The notes beneath the pieces were generated by a model. That model was not told the DNA's origin. It saw only the letters and a program-made list of their open reading frames with translations, and searched no databases. A stretch of DNA of 64,000 nucleotides, taken from Mechercharimyces sp. CAU 1602. Lineage in GTDB: Bacteria > Bacillota > Bacilli > Thermoactinomycetales > JANTPT01. This document shows positions 37,189 to 46,041 of the stretch, piece by piece (within the stretch, counting starts at the first letter, position 1; the number at the start of each line of letters is the position of its first letter). The stretch covers positions 1,939,336-2,003,335 of the forward strand of contig NZ_JANTPT010000001.1 in assembly GCF_024753565.1 (NCBI RefSeq). Reading direction: 5' to 3'. The position numbers were made by a program, and so were the translations under genes.

Positions 37189-38116
37189 ATTTCGATTCTC
37201 GTTCCTGTGGTGAAAATCGCTGCATCGTTTGATACCATGATACGACTTTTCCATCCGATACACTAGCGCTCAACCACTTGCGCTTCCCAATACGCCGGCA
37301 CGATCCTGATTCCATCAGCAATAAATTTTCTGCACATTCCGCCAATGGAAAGTCATGCGTTGCCATCAATGTAATGCGCCGCTCTGGTCGATCATTCAGT
37401 TCTTCCCATAAAATTTCTCGTCCCACTTGATCTAAGCCTACCGTTGGATCATCTAATACCCAGATCAATGGGTCTACTAATAAACTTTGCGCAATTCGGT
37501 ACCTTGCCAGCTCCCCTTGGTTTAGATCAGCCAATAAAGTGTGACGCTTTCCCCCCAACCCCCACCTGGCGATCAATTCCATCACCTTTGCTTTCGCACC
37601 GGGAACTTGTCTTCGTTGTGCCAAGTAATGCATCGCTTCCCCTAAGGTGATGCCACCTTCAAAACGGAGCCCTTGTGTCACATAACCCACACGACCACGT
37701 AACACCTCTAAATTGCTAGACCCATTTATCGCATGTGAGCGCGACCAGGCACATACTTCTCCCCGATCGGTTTGGATCATCATTCGCCCATCATCAGGCG
37801 CTAACCGTGTAGCCGTAAGACGAAGCAGTGTACTCTTTCCCGCACCTTTTGGTCCTAAGACTACCGTAACCCCTTGACCTACTGAACTATTAAAATCTAA
37901 CAGACCGATCGCCTGGATATTGCGTTTTGAATGAGGCCTCTGTATTCTTCTGTTCTTCTCATCTACTTTATACACTTTATTAATATGTAGCCAGTCAATT
38001 CGCAACCCAGTCCCCCACTCTCCCACTATATTTTCACATGCTAATAATCTTTCAATTTGATCTATTACATATATTGATCTCCGACAAAATCCTCCACTAA
38101 CATTCTTATTTTTCAC
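37187..38116 (-). CDS. Orphan ABC-type ATP-binding protein
   Basis: A 309-residue ABC ATPase. Walker A is GPKGAGKSTLL, Walker B LIWVLDDPTVGLD and the switch histidine lies in MATHDF. The signature motif is unusual: LNQGELARYRIAQ instead of LSGGQ. The first 65 or so residues before the ATPase domain are unlike the usual family. No permease gene is adjacent, so its membrane partner must be encoded elsewhere, or it does a non-transport job. The start is uncertain because I see no strong ribosome site near 38116. Confidence 0.75.
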   Translation of the reverse strand: MKNKNVSGGFCRRSIYVIDQIERLLACENIVGEWGTGLRIDWLHINKVYKVDEKNRRIQRPHSKRNIQAIGLLDFNSSVGQGVTVVLGPKGAGKSTLLRLTATRLAPDDGRMMIQTDRGEVCAWSRSHAINGSSNLEVLRGRVGYVTQGLRFEGGITLGEAMHYLAQRRQVPGAKAKVMELIARWGLGGKRHTLLADLNQGELARYRIAQSLLVDPLIWVLDDPTVGLDQVGREILWEELNDRPERRITLMATHDFPLAECAENLLLMESGSCRRIGKRKWLSASVSDGKVVSWYQTMQRFSPQERESK

Positions 38117-38194
38117 TCTATACTATGCAGGCAGGATTGTCAATTACCATTTATTCCTTCAATCTATTTTTAAACAAGTGCCTCTCATCAACAA

Positions 38195-38225
38195 GAAGTT
38201 AAGGTGCCATTCATACCTTAACTTC
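38195..38225 (-). terminator. Hairpin after the CRP/FNR-type gene
   Basis: Perfect 11-bp arms GAAGTTAAGGT (38195-38205) and ACCTTAACTTC (38215-38225), 36 nt past the stop. The tail on the minus strand (TTGTTGATG) is only weakly T-rich. Confidence 0.6.
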
Positions 38226-38261
38226 ACATCTTACTCATATACTAATTATTACTTTTATACT

Positions 38262-38960
38262 CTAATCCCCCTTTTCTTTCTGTACTTCATGAGCTAATCC
38301 TTCTACATTAGCAATACAAATCCACCCCCGTCCTGTAATGATAATTCCCCGCTTTTTATACTGCTTTATTAACCGAGTCACTCCTTCACGGGATACCCCC
38401 GCTACATCGGCCAAATCTTGGTGGGTGATGGGGAAATGGATATTTACACTTCCACCTTCCTCCATTTCCATTCCCTCTACCAATTGTAATAACGCGCGAG
38501 CTACACGGTAGGAGCTGCTATGATGAGATTGATCGCGCAACGCACGCTGAAGATCTTGCAATTTTTTTCCCATCACTCGCATCACCTTAATCGCAATGGT
38601 AGGAGATTGTGTGAGAAGAGCTTCAAAATCGTGCATAGGAATCACAAATAGTCGGCTTTTCTCTAAGGCGATTGCCGTTCCCGGATAAGGAGCGGAATCA
38701 AAAAAGCCGATATGGGGGAACATTTCCCCCGCCTTAATAAATGACATCACTTGCTCGTGTCCATTTGCATCCGTCTTAAACGCTTTAACAAACCCCTCAT
38801 ATAAAAAATAGATGAAGGCGCGTTCCCCGCCCTCATTAAAAATAACTTCTCGTTTATGATATTCTTTCATTAATGCTAATCCAGATAAAGATTGAAGCTC
38901 CCGTTCTGTCAGTGTTGCAAAAAAGGGAAGTGAGCGTAAAATGGGAAGAATTGAGGCCAA
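38262..38960 (-). CDS. CRP/FNR-family transcriptional regulator
   Basis: A 232-residue regulator with an N-terminal cyclic-nucleotide-binding-type beta barrel (FNEGGERAFIYFLYEGFVKA), a long dimer helix and a C-terminal winged helix (THQDLADVAGVSREGVTRLI). The recognition helix has the S-R-E-x-V-x-R spacing used by CRP to read TGTGA. It lacks the cysteine cluster of Bacillus or E. coli FNR; a single Cys sits near the C terminus, so it is probably not a [4Fe-4S] sensor of that type. The start is a TTG with AAAGGTG 8 nt upstream. The hmp operator is a plausible target. Confidence 0.9.
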   Translation of the reverse strand: MASILPILRSLPFFATLTERELQSLSGLALMKEYHKREVIFNEGGERAFIYFLYEGFVKAFKTDANGHEQVMSFIKAGEMFPHIGFFDSAPYPGTAIALEKSRLFVIPMHDFEALLTQSPTIAIKVMRVMGKKLQDLQRALRDQSHHSSSYRVARALLQLVEGMEMEEGGSVNIHFPITHQDLADVAGVSREGVTRLIKQYKKRGIIITGRGWICIANVEGLAHEVQKEKGD

Positions 38961-39130
38961 GATAAATTCACCTTTCTCTCACACATCATTATGTGGCTAC
39001 CGTTTCAAACATAGACGCTTAGTGCCAAATGAAATTAAAATGAAGCGATCTCATGAAGCCCTACCTTTTCCTCAGGGTGTCGTTAGAGTTCCTTACGAAA
39101 ATAGCACAGGGGACGATAAATCTCCTTCCC

Positions 39131-40126
39131 TCATCTCTCTACCCCTTGCAGTCGTTCCGTATAGCCAGCTAGGAACGAGAGCATCGTATGGGTGCCCGTT
39201 TTCACTGACAACTGCCCGACGTCGCGGAAAGGGTCTAAACAAACCAAGTCAAATGCCCCCACCTTTTCTTCTAACCCCAGCGTATAAACAGCTTCAAACA
39301 GATCCCAAGACACCATCCCACCTGGTGACGGTCCTGGTGAGCCTGGCATAAAAGAAAGATCAAGCACATCAATATCAACAGTGACATAAATAAGGTCTAC
39401 TTCTTGCTTCAGTTCTTCAATACAACTAGACAAAATGTTCTGTAAACCTCTTCTGCGTACCTGATTCATCGTATAAAATGTAATGCCCTTTTCTACAACA
39501 TACTCTTTGTAAGCTGCCGAGTTGGCAAAACTATGAATACCCAGTTGATAAATATGCTTCCCTTCAATCACACCATCTTCCTCGATCAATCCTCGAATAG
39601 GGGTACCATTGCTGGCGCCTTGATCGAGCACCCGTACATCAAAATGAGTATCAAACTGGATAAGTCCTACCTTTTTGTCATTGTTGGCACGCACAAAAGC
39701 ATTAAAGGATGGGCGCGTAATCGAATGGTCGCCCCCTATGATCAAAGGCATAAAGTGAGGAAAATGCTTGGTCTGCTGATACAACTCATACAATCCCTCT
39801 GCAATGTTACGATGACACTGTTTAATATCCGTGGTATGCATACGTATATCACCGATATCCCGCACACACAGAGAAGATAGATCCACATCGTGATCAGCAT
39901 CATAAGTAGCAAAAGACTTCCAACTAGCACGAAGAGCATTAGGAGTTTCACTTGCAGCTGAAGCGCTAATCGACGATCGTGACAAAGGTAACCCTATAAA
40001 ACCGGCATGTAAACTCTCTTGATAATCCCATGGTTGTATCCACTCACTCACTTTATGATCGAGTCGATCTCCACTTGCTCGATTGACAAGAGCAGGTGGA
40101 ACAATATTTACAAATGGAGACTTCAT
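39131..40126 (-). CDS. hutG: Formimidoylglutamase-like ureohydrolase (HutG)
   Basis: A 331-residue arginase/agmatinase-fold enzyme. Mn2+ ligands are in LIIGGDHSITRP, LIQFDTHFDVR and VTVDIDVLDLSFMPGSPGP. Note DTHFD in place of the usual DAHxD. With hutU and hutI upstream, the expected reaction is N-formimidoyl-L-glutamate to glutamate plus formamide, the last step of histidine degradation. Arginase or agmatinase activity is the alternative from sequence alone, but context decides for HutG. Confidence 0.9.
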   Translation of the reverse strand: MKSPFVNIVPPALVNRASGDRLDHKVSEWIQPWDYQESLHAGFIGLPLSRSSISASAASETPNALRASWKSFATYDADHDVDLSSLCVRDIGDIRMHTTDIKQCHRNIAEGLYELYQQTKHFPHFMPLIIGGDHSITRPSFNAFVRANNDKKVGLIQFDTHFDVRVLDQGASNGTPIRGLIEEDGVIEGKHIYQLGIHSFANSAAYKEYVVEKGITFYTMNQVRRRGLQNILSSCIEELKQEVDLIYVTVDIDVLDLSFMPGSPGPSPGGMVSWDLFEAVYTLGLEEKVGAFDLVCLDPFRDVGQLSVKTGTHTMLSFLAGYTERLQGVER

Positions 40127-40170
40127 ATTAAATATACCTCCTACATCAACTAACGGTTGTTACGATAAAA

Positions 40171-40404
40171 TTAAGAGTCATCCTCTTGCTCACGTTTCAC
40201 TAATCTACGTGCAAGAATGGACTCAATCTCTTTCATCGCTTCATCTACTTCACGTTTCCTATTTTCTACATTTCTCTTGGCAGAATCCAAAGAGTGTAGC
40301 GTATACCCATCACGATCTTGATCTTGACTGAGCCGACGTCGCAAGCCTTGCAGCTTTACTTTCTCTTCTATAAACGCTTCCCATTCTCTATTTCTCAGCT
40401 TCAC
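40171..40404 (-). CDS. Small coiled-coil protein within the hut operon
   Basis: A 77-residue, highly charged, alpha-helical protein (REWEAFIEEKVKLQGLRRRL ... DSAKRNVENRKREVDEAMKE) with no recognised domain. I start at the GTG at 40404 because AGGAGG lies 8 nt before it; frames further upstream have no usable ribosome site. It sits between hutI and hutG in the same direction and may be co-transcribed with them. A structural or regulatory role is conceivable, but nothing in the sequence shows it. Confidence 0.65.
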   Translation of the reverse strand: MKLRNREWEAFIEEKVKLQGLRRRLSQDQDRDGYTLHSLDSAKRNVENRKREVDEAMKEIESILARRLVKREQEDDS

Positions 40405-40527
40405 TCGACTCCCCTCCTCTTTAAACAACATCCCCTTACCCTTATATTCGGAACACGCTCTCATTTTTAGACCACATGTGTTTATATTGTACAGGGGAGG
40501 TCCCCGCAGGGACCATATACCTATATA

Positions 40528-41826
40528 TTATACACGTTGTCCACCACGAATGAACACCTGTCCATTTTTCACAACTGTATCAACAAGATTTACTCCAAAA
40601 TTGTACTGAAGGTATGGATAGTTGGGGGCATCCATCATCAACAAATCTGCTTTCTTGCCTACTTCGAGACTACCCACTTCCTCTGCTTTCCCAATTGCAT
40701 GAGCCGCATTAATGGTCGCTGCTGTAATAACCTCAGCAGGGGTCATCCTCATATTGAGACAAGCTAAATTCATAATCGTCCACAGTGATTCTGTTGGGGA
40801 CGAACCCGGATTACGATCCGTCGACAACGCTACCGGAACTCCGGCTTCGATCATATCGCGTGCACGTGCATACTCCGCCATAAGGAAAAAGGCGGTACCT
40901 GGAAGCAACACAGCGATGACACCCGCTTCAGCCATCGCTACAATTCCTTCATCTGAGCTGCGCAAAAGATGATCGGCCGAAATGGCACCCACACGTGCCG
41001 CCAACTCCGCACCCCCAAGTGCTACTATTTCATCAGCATGAACCTTAGGAGTAAGCCCTACCTTCTTTCCTGCTTCCAAGATGCGCTCACTCTGCTCAAT
41101 CGTAAACACTCCTTCTTCACAGAACACATCACAAAATGAAGCTAAATTTTCTCCTGCTACAATAGGTAGCATCTCCTCTATCACCAGGTCCACATAATCA
41201 TTAGACCTTCCTTTATACTCTGGAGGAATAGCGTGAGCACCCATAAAAGTGGATATAACATCGACTGGATGTTGTTCACCCAATCTTTTTGCTACTCGTA
41301 ACTGCTTCAGCTCATCTTCAAGAGTTAACCCATATCCACTTTTCGCTTCCACGGTAGTTACTCCGTGCTTAAGAAATTGATCTAATCGCTTCGTCGATTG
41401 TTCTATTAGATCTTCTTCGCTCGCCGCGCGTGTCATACGGGTACTTGCTAGAATCCCTCCTCCTGCTGCCAAAATGTCTAAGTACTTAGCACCGTTTAAT
41501 CGCATCTCTAGTTCATATTCACGCGTTCCACCAAAAACTAAGTGCGTATGTGGGTCGACCAATCCTGGCATTACTAAGCGACCATCCGCATCGATCTGTT
41601 CAATCTCCTCATCTGTGTGCCACTGGCTTCCCCACTGTTGATCCAGCACCCCCTCGACATCTGCTTGTGTTCCTACAGCTAGGATACGTCCACCTTCAAT
41701 CGCAACAGCCCCATTTTCGATCAATCCTAATTCATTCATCTCTTCTTTTCTCTTAGGCGCCTTACTTGCTCCTGCCAACGTAAGTAATTGACCTGCTCGT
41801 TTAATCACAACTCGCTTTTGTGCCAT
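40528..41826 (-). CDS. hutI: Imidazolonepropionase (HutI)
   Basis: A 432-residue metal-dependent amidohydrolase that opens 4-imidazolone-5-propanoate to N-formimidoyl-glutamate. The metal motif is VDPHTHLVFGGTREYE, then EAKSGYGLTLEDELK, HADEIVALGG and ALSTDRNPGSSPTESL, all characteristic of HutI. GGAG lies 8 nt before the ATG at 41826; a GTG three codons upstream overlaps that site. It follows hutU by 24 nt in the same operon. Confidence 0.97.
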   Translation of the reverse strand: MAQKRVVIKRAGQLLTLAGASKAPKRKEEMNELGLIENGAVAIEGGRILAVGTQADVEGVLDQQWGSQWHTDEEIEQIDADGRLVMPGLVDPHTHLVFGGTREYELEMRLNGAKYLDILAAGGGILASTRMTRAASEEDLIEQSTKRLDQFLKHGVTTVEAKSGYGLTLEDELKQLRVAKRLGEQHPVDVISTFMGAHAIPPEYKGRSNDYVDLVIEEMLPIVAGENLASFCDVFCEEGVFTIEQSERILEAGKKVGLTPKVHADEIVALGGAELAARVGAISADHLLRSSDEGIVAMAEAGVIAVLLPGTAFFLMAEYARARDMIEAGVPVALSTDRNPGSSPTESLWTIMNLACLNMRMTPAEVITAATINAAHAIGKAEEVGSLEVGKKADLLMMDAPNYPYLQYNFGVNLVDTVVKNGQVFIRGGQRV

Positions 41827-41850
41827 TTTTGTCACTCCATTTCTATCGTT

Positions 41851-43518
41851 TCAGTTTTTCTTCTGGCCTGCCAGAGGAATATGAATCCCTTTTTCTTCCG
41901 CTACTTTTTCCGCTAGATCGTAACCTGCGTCCACATGACGAACGACACCCATGCCTGGATCAGAAGTAAGAACACGCTCTAAACGTTTACCTGCTGCCTC
42001 AGTTCCATCAGCTACGACTACCATACCTGCATGTATAGAGTATCCCATACCTACACCGCCACCATGATGAACAGACACCCAGCTTGCACCATTGACAGCA
42101 TTGATCATCGCGTTGAGAATAGGCCAATCCGCAACCGCATCACTCCCATCTTTCATTCCTTCTGTTTCGCGATTAGGAGAAGCAACTGAACCACAGTCCA
42201 AATGATCGCGTCCTATCACAATCGGGGCAGATAATTCTCCGTTTTTTACCATTTCATTAATAATTCGTCCAAACTTCGCCCGTTCACCATAACCAAGCCA
42301 ACAAATGCGTGACGGCAATCCTTGAAATTGTACTCGCTCCTGTGCCAACTTAATCCAACGCACCAAATGCTTATTATCAGCAAACTCACGTAAAATCACT
42401 TCATCCGTCTTATAAATATCCTCCGGATCACCAGATAGCGCCACCCAGCGGAATGGCCCCTTCCCTTCACAAAACTGTGGACGAATAAAAGCAGGTACGA
42501 ACCCCGGGAAGTTAAAAGCATCTTCTATCCCTTCATCTAAAGCAACTTGACGAATGTTGTTCCCGTAGTCAAAAGCGATTGCCCCTTGTTTCTGCATCGC
42601 TAGCATCGCCTGCACATGTTGTGCCATGCTCTCCTTTGCCCGCCTCATATACTCCTCAGGTTTACTCTCTCGCAGCTCTTTCCCTTCTTCAAGCGAAAGA
42701 CCTACAGGTAAATAACCATGAAGCGGATCATGTGCGGATGTTTGATCCGTTACTAGGTCAGGGATTTCACCGCTTCGTACCATCTGAGGTAAAATCTCAG
42801 CTGCATTTCCCAACAGAGCGATGGACAAGCCTCTTCCCTCTTCCTTCGCTTTCTTTGCCAACTGTAACGCTTCTTCCAAGGTATCCGCTTTTACGTCAAC
42901 ATAGCGCGTATCTAAGCGGCGCTGAATACGAGTCTGGTCGCATTCAATCGCGATCACCACACCATCATTCATCGTCACTGCTAGCGGTTGCGCACCACCC
43001 ATGCCACCCAATCCTGCTGTTACGGTAATCGTTCCCCGCAAGGACCCTGAAAAGTGCTGGCGCGCCGCTTCGGCGAAAGTTTCATATGTGCCTTGCAGTA
43101 TCCCCTGTGTACCAATGTATATCCAGCTTCCCGCTGTCATCTGCCCGTACATCATCAGTCCTTTTTCCTCAAGTTCACGGAACGTCTCCCAATTAGCCCA
43201 TGCGGGAACCAAGAGCGAATTAGCCAATAAAACTCGTGGTGCGTCTTCATGTGAACGAAATACCGCTACAGGCTTCCCCGATTGTACCAGCAGGGTTTCA
43301 TTATTTTCTAGATTTTTCAATGTATCCACGATGGCATCAAAGCTCTCCCAGTTCCGAGCCGCTTTTCCAATACCTCCATAAACCACAAGCTCTTCTGGGC
43401 GTTCTGCTACTTCTGGATCTAAATTATTCATCAACATGCGCAGTGCAGCCTCTTGCACCCACCCTTTACACTCCTTTTCCGTTCCTCTTCTTGCACGTAC
43501 CATTGACGACCTACTCAT
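41851..43518 (-). CDS. hutU: Urocanate hydratase (HutU)
   Basis: A 555-residue NAD+-dependent urocanase that converts urocanate to 4-imidazolone-5-propanoate. Its signatures are [35 protein letters not shown] and the active-site region [20 protein letters not shown] with a catalytic Cys, followed by the [17 protein letters not shown] segment. Length matches the family. GAGGG lies 6 nt before the ATG. It is the first visible gene of the hut operon; hutH and hutP are not in the window. Confidence 0.97.
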   Translation of the reverse strand: MSRSSMVRARRGTEKECKGWVQEAALRMLMNNLDPEVAERPEELVVYGGIGKAARNWESFDAIVDTLKNLENNETLLVQSGKPVAVFRSHEDAPRVLLANSLLVPAWANWETFRELEEKGLMMYGQMTAGSWIYIGTQGILQGTYETFAEAARQHFSGSLRGTITVTAGLGGMGGAQPLAVTMNDGVVIAIECDQTRIQRRLDTRYVDVKADTLEEALQLAKKAKEEGRGLSIALLGNAAEILPQMVRSGEIPDLVTDQTSAHDPLHGYLPVGLSLEEGKELRESKPEEYMRRAKESMAQHVQAMLAMQKQGAIAFDYGNNIRQVALDEGIEDAFNFPGFVPAFIRPQFCEGKGPFRWVALSGDPEDIYKTDEVILREFADNKHLVRWIKLAQERVQFQGLPSRICWLGYGERAKFGRIINEMVKNGELSAPIVIGRDHLDCGSVASPNRETEGMKDGSDAVADWPILNAMINAVNGASWVSVHHGGGVGMGYSIHAGMVVVADGTEAAGKRLERVLTSDPGMGVVRHVDAGYDLAEKVAEEKGIHIPLAGQKKN

Positions 43519-43631
43519 TCCAATCCCTCATTTCTCCCATTAGATATTTCATCTTCCTTAGCGTAACGGAGCACTTCTTCTCATTCAAGCACGGACATTA
43601 AGACTTTAAAGAACTAAAACACTCTAAACAT

Positions 43632-43678
43632 AAAAAAAGCCCCTCACACCCACCTTCTTCATGAACTTGGGCGAGGGA
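43632..43678 (-). terminator. Terminator after the mini membrane-protein array
   Basis: On the minus strand CCCTCGCCCA pairs with TGGGTGTGAGGG (one bulge), followed by CTTTTTTTAT. It closes the transcript that includes the three tandem small genes and may include the glycosyltransferase pair. Confidence 0.8.
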
Positions 43679-43770
43679 TACTCAATATGAATGGAACCAA
43701 TCTTTAATTTAGATATCATGCCACTATTTATGGTCAATAAGCATGTAATATATAGGGGTAACTGCAACAT

Positions 43771-43923
43771 CTATCGATTCCTTGATTGAGATTCTTTACT
43801 CTTCCTTAGCTTATAGTCGATATAATATCTAATCCAGCTCTTCACTACCAGATTTACTCCCACGACTATACCTACTAATAACAGAATCGACATAATGATC
43901 CCTGGCCAATGAATACTCACCAC
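43771..43923 (-). CDS. Mini membrane protein, tandem copy A
   Basis: A 50-residue protein with one long hydrophobic helix (PGIIMSILLLVGIVVGVNLV) and a basic tail beginning VVKSWIRYYIDYKLRK. GGAGG lies 7 nt before the GTG at 43923; the frame is open further upstream but without a site. It is the last of three related small genes in tandem on this strand, and its DNA from 43817 to about 43860 closely resembles copy B. I do not recognise the family. Confidence 0.65.
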   Translation of the reverse strand: MVSIHWPGIIMSILLLVGIVVGVNLVVKSWIRYYIDYKLRKSKESQSRNR

Positions 43924-44029
43924 CACAATTCCTCCCTTCATCCATATCACTTTCAAATTTGTTAGTACTACCCATTCCACTCAGGCGGATCCGTGCACTT
44001 GTTTTCCCAACAGATAGATGGAATCGTCA

Positions 44030-44158
44030 TTAATCACCATTAATCCTCATCATCTTCCTTGACCTATCATCGATATAATAACGAATCCACCTCTTCACTA
44101 CCATATTTATCCTCTCAGCTAACCCTATTAAAGAAACAATCAAAATGCAAAATAACAC
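44030..44158 (-). CDS. Mini membrane protein, tandem copy B (possibly decayed start)
   Basis: A 42-residue frame from the GTG at 44158, with a hydrophobic helix (LFCILIVSLIGLAERI) and the tail MVVKRWIRYYIDDRSRKMMR, clearly a sister of copy A. The frame is open for eight more codons upstream to an ATT, matching the extra N-terminal residues of copy A. No ATG or good ribosome site is present, so the copy may be poorly translated or non-functional. Confidence 0.5.
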   Translation of the reverse strand: MLFCILIVSLIGLAERINMVVKRWIRYYIDDRSRKMMRINGD

Positions 44159-44288
44159 GAACTCGAGCTGCTCACCATCAATTATATCGTATAATAAGAA
44201 AACAAGATCTCTAAGAGCAACTTTGAACCTGCGTTCATCGTTCGCACAGAGATCTCGCTGTCATATCATGAAAGCCTTTTATTCACAC

Positions 44289-44441
44289 TTACTTCCTTAC
44301 AGGTGACTGTTCCTGACGAGCCCTGTTGTAGCGCACCCATCGATTTACCGCCATGTCAACTACAACAATGAGCCCAATCATCCCGAAGATCAAGAGAGCG
44401 ATCTCCACTGTTCCGAAGCCCACCACGGTTTCCCCCCGCAT
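44289..44441 (-). CDS. Mini membrane protein, tandem copy C
   Basis: A 50-residue protein with a hydrophobic helix (VEIALLIFGMIGLIVVVDMA) and the tail VNRWVRYNRARQEQSPVRK, sharing the V-x-R/S-W-(I/V)-R-Y pattern of copies A and B. The ATG at 44441 follows AAGGAA; GTG codons at 44426 and 44423 after GGGGGG are alternatives and mirror the arrangement of copy A. It begins 61 nt after the glycosyltransferase stop on the same strand. Confidence 0.6.
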   Translation of the reverse strand: MRGETVVGFGTVEIALLIFGMIGLIVVVDMAVNRWVRYNRARQEQSPVRK

Positions 44442-44502
44442 TATCATTTCCTTCTCTTTTCTACCATTCTGCTCTATTCAACCAATCCCCTTTCTCTATG
44501 TC

Positions 44503-46029
44503 CTATTCTTTCCATTCTACTAATCGTGGATTTTTATCTAGGATAGACTGATATTGAGCCATACTACCATATTTCCCTTCAGGATCCATTTCTAGATAGC
44601 GTAAATACTTCTGATAACGCTCCTTCTCATCTCCCGCCCACCCCAAGTGCTTCACTCTTAAATCAGTTACCTTACCCGGCAACTGCTGATAGATGAGCGG
44701 TATTTTGGGCACATGGTGATTCATCTGCGGGAAGGTATAAGCGAGCTCTGGTATGTAGCGCACCAATGTCACTTTCACGTGTGGAGAACGCCACAAGTGG
44801 TCTTGGCGATAATGAGTATACCCATCCCAAAAATCATAAAACTGAAACCCGTACCAATCATACTCCCCCTGGTTTATCAATTCACGTAACTTGTGAAGCG
44901 CTTGCTCCTCATAAATCTCATCCGCATCAATAACTAAAATCCAATCTGGCTTACAATCACACGCCGTTTCCCATACCAATTGGCGCAATTTCCATTCTTC
45001 CTGAAAAGAAGAAGTGGATAGTTCCACTACTTTCTTCACTTTGTCAAAAGAGCGGCATATCGAAACTGTGTCGTCAGTACTAGCATCGTCAACAATTACA
45101 ATCTCATCTACCACTGGAGTTATACTGTGTAATACTTGTTCCAGATAGCGATCCGCTTCGTTCCGCACTTGCATCACTGCTATCAAGCGATTATCCCGTA
45201 TCTTCCGCCGCACCTGTATCTGTTTAACAGGGCTCAGATTCTCTACCGTTCGCTGACACCACTCCAGATAGCGAGACAAATCAGCGATCTTCAACTGATT
45301 ATATAAATGAAAGACGGGAAAGTGAGTATCCGCATAGAGCTTAAAGTTGTGCACTACTGCTCTGATAGCAAAATGGCGCTCTGGATCTCTAAAAGAAAGG
45401 GAGGGAATTTTTGTGTAACGCACCTCTGATAGAAGTACCTTACGACTCAGCAACGTGCACTTCGCCACTCCCCCCACCTCGTAAACCCCCGGTTTTTTCA
45501 TTTGCTCCATAAAGGATTGAGTCAAGTGAGCCTGTTTCTCTCTCGTAGGCATACTCCCTTGGTCTAACTGATACTGCCTTCCATCATCCTCTAACCATAC
45601 TTGCGGACGCTCACACTCCCCTTCTTGCCACCGTGTCCAGCACAACGTACATACAATATCTTGATCGTTACAAAGCAGTTGTTCTACAGTGTAAGGATGA
45701 AGTACCACGTCAGCATCTACCAAGAGGAGATGATCATAATGATGATCGCGCGCATAGTCGAGAATAATATTTTTTAGCCGTGCCATTTTCCACTCATGGA
45801 CTTGCCCCTCATCAGCACGATCATCGTTATTAGACATACGCAGGATCGTATTCTCATATTGCTCTGCAAATAAAGCCAACTCTTTCTTACTATCCTCATG
45901 AAGCTGGTAATCGTAAAAAAAGTAATCAATCGTACAACTTAATGTAACCAGTTTCTCCACGGACTGAAGAAATGGACTTACTACTTCTTTTTTCGTCCCC
46001 ACAATACTGGCAATAAGAATTTTCTTCAC
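44503..46029 (-). CDS. Two-domain glycosyltransferase
   Basis: A 508-residue cytosolic protein with two glycosyltransferase-like halves. The N-terminal half (about residues 1-230) has a Rossmann-like start and the acidic motif HLLLVDADVVLHPYT. The C-terminal half (about 285-508) is a GT2 domain: LIAVMQVRNEADRYLEQVL, EIVIVDDASTDDTVSI and the DxD motif WILVIDADEIYEE. AAGGGG lies 8 nt before the GTG at 46029, while the ATG at 46035 touches that stretch. It follows a sulfotransferase by 12 nt, suggesting both modify one surface glycan. Donor and acceptor are unknown. Confidence 0.86.
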   Translation of the reverse strand: MKKILIASIVGTKKEVVSPFLQSVEKLVTLSCTIDYFFYDYQLHEDSKKELALFAEQYENTILRMSNNDDRADEGQVHEWKMARLKNIILDYARDHHYDHLLLVDADVVLHPYTVEQLLCNDQDIVCTLCWTRWQEGECERPQVWLEDDGRQYQLDQGSMPTREKQAHLTQSFMEQMKKPGVYEVGGVAKCTLLSRKVLLSEVRYTKIPSLSFRDPERHFAIRAVVHNFKLYADTHFPVFHLYNQLKIADLSRYLEWCQRTVENLSPVKQIQVRRKIRDNRLIAVMQVRNEADRYLEQVLHSITPVVDEIVIVDDASTDDTVSICRSFDKVKKVVELSTSSFQEEWKLRQLVWETACDCKPDWILVIDADEIYEEQALHKLRELINQGEYDWYGFQFYDFWDGYTHYRQDHLWRSPHVKVTLVRYIPELAYTFPQMNHHVPKIPLIYQQLPGKVTDLRVKHLGWAGDEKERYQKYLRYLEMDPEGKYGSMAQYQSILDKNPRLVEWKE

Positions 46030-46041
46030 CTTCATCCCCCC

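Noticed and set aside
40500-40515. GGTCCC/GGGACC hairpin between hutI and the coiled-coil gene
   Set aside because: Six base pairs without a T-run and not in the leader position of HutP-type antitermination; no support as a regulator.
43001-43601. Long plus-strand open frames across hutU
   Set aside because: They are antisense shadows of a firmly identified urocanase gene with GC-biased third positions.
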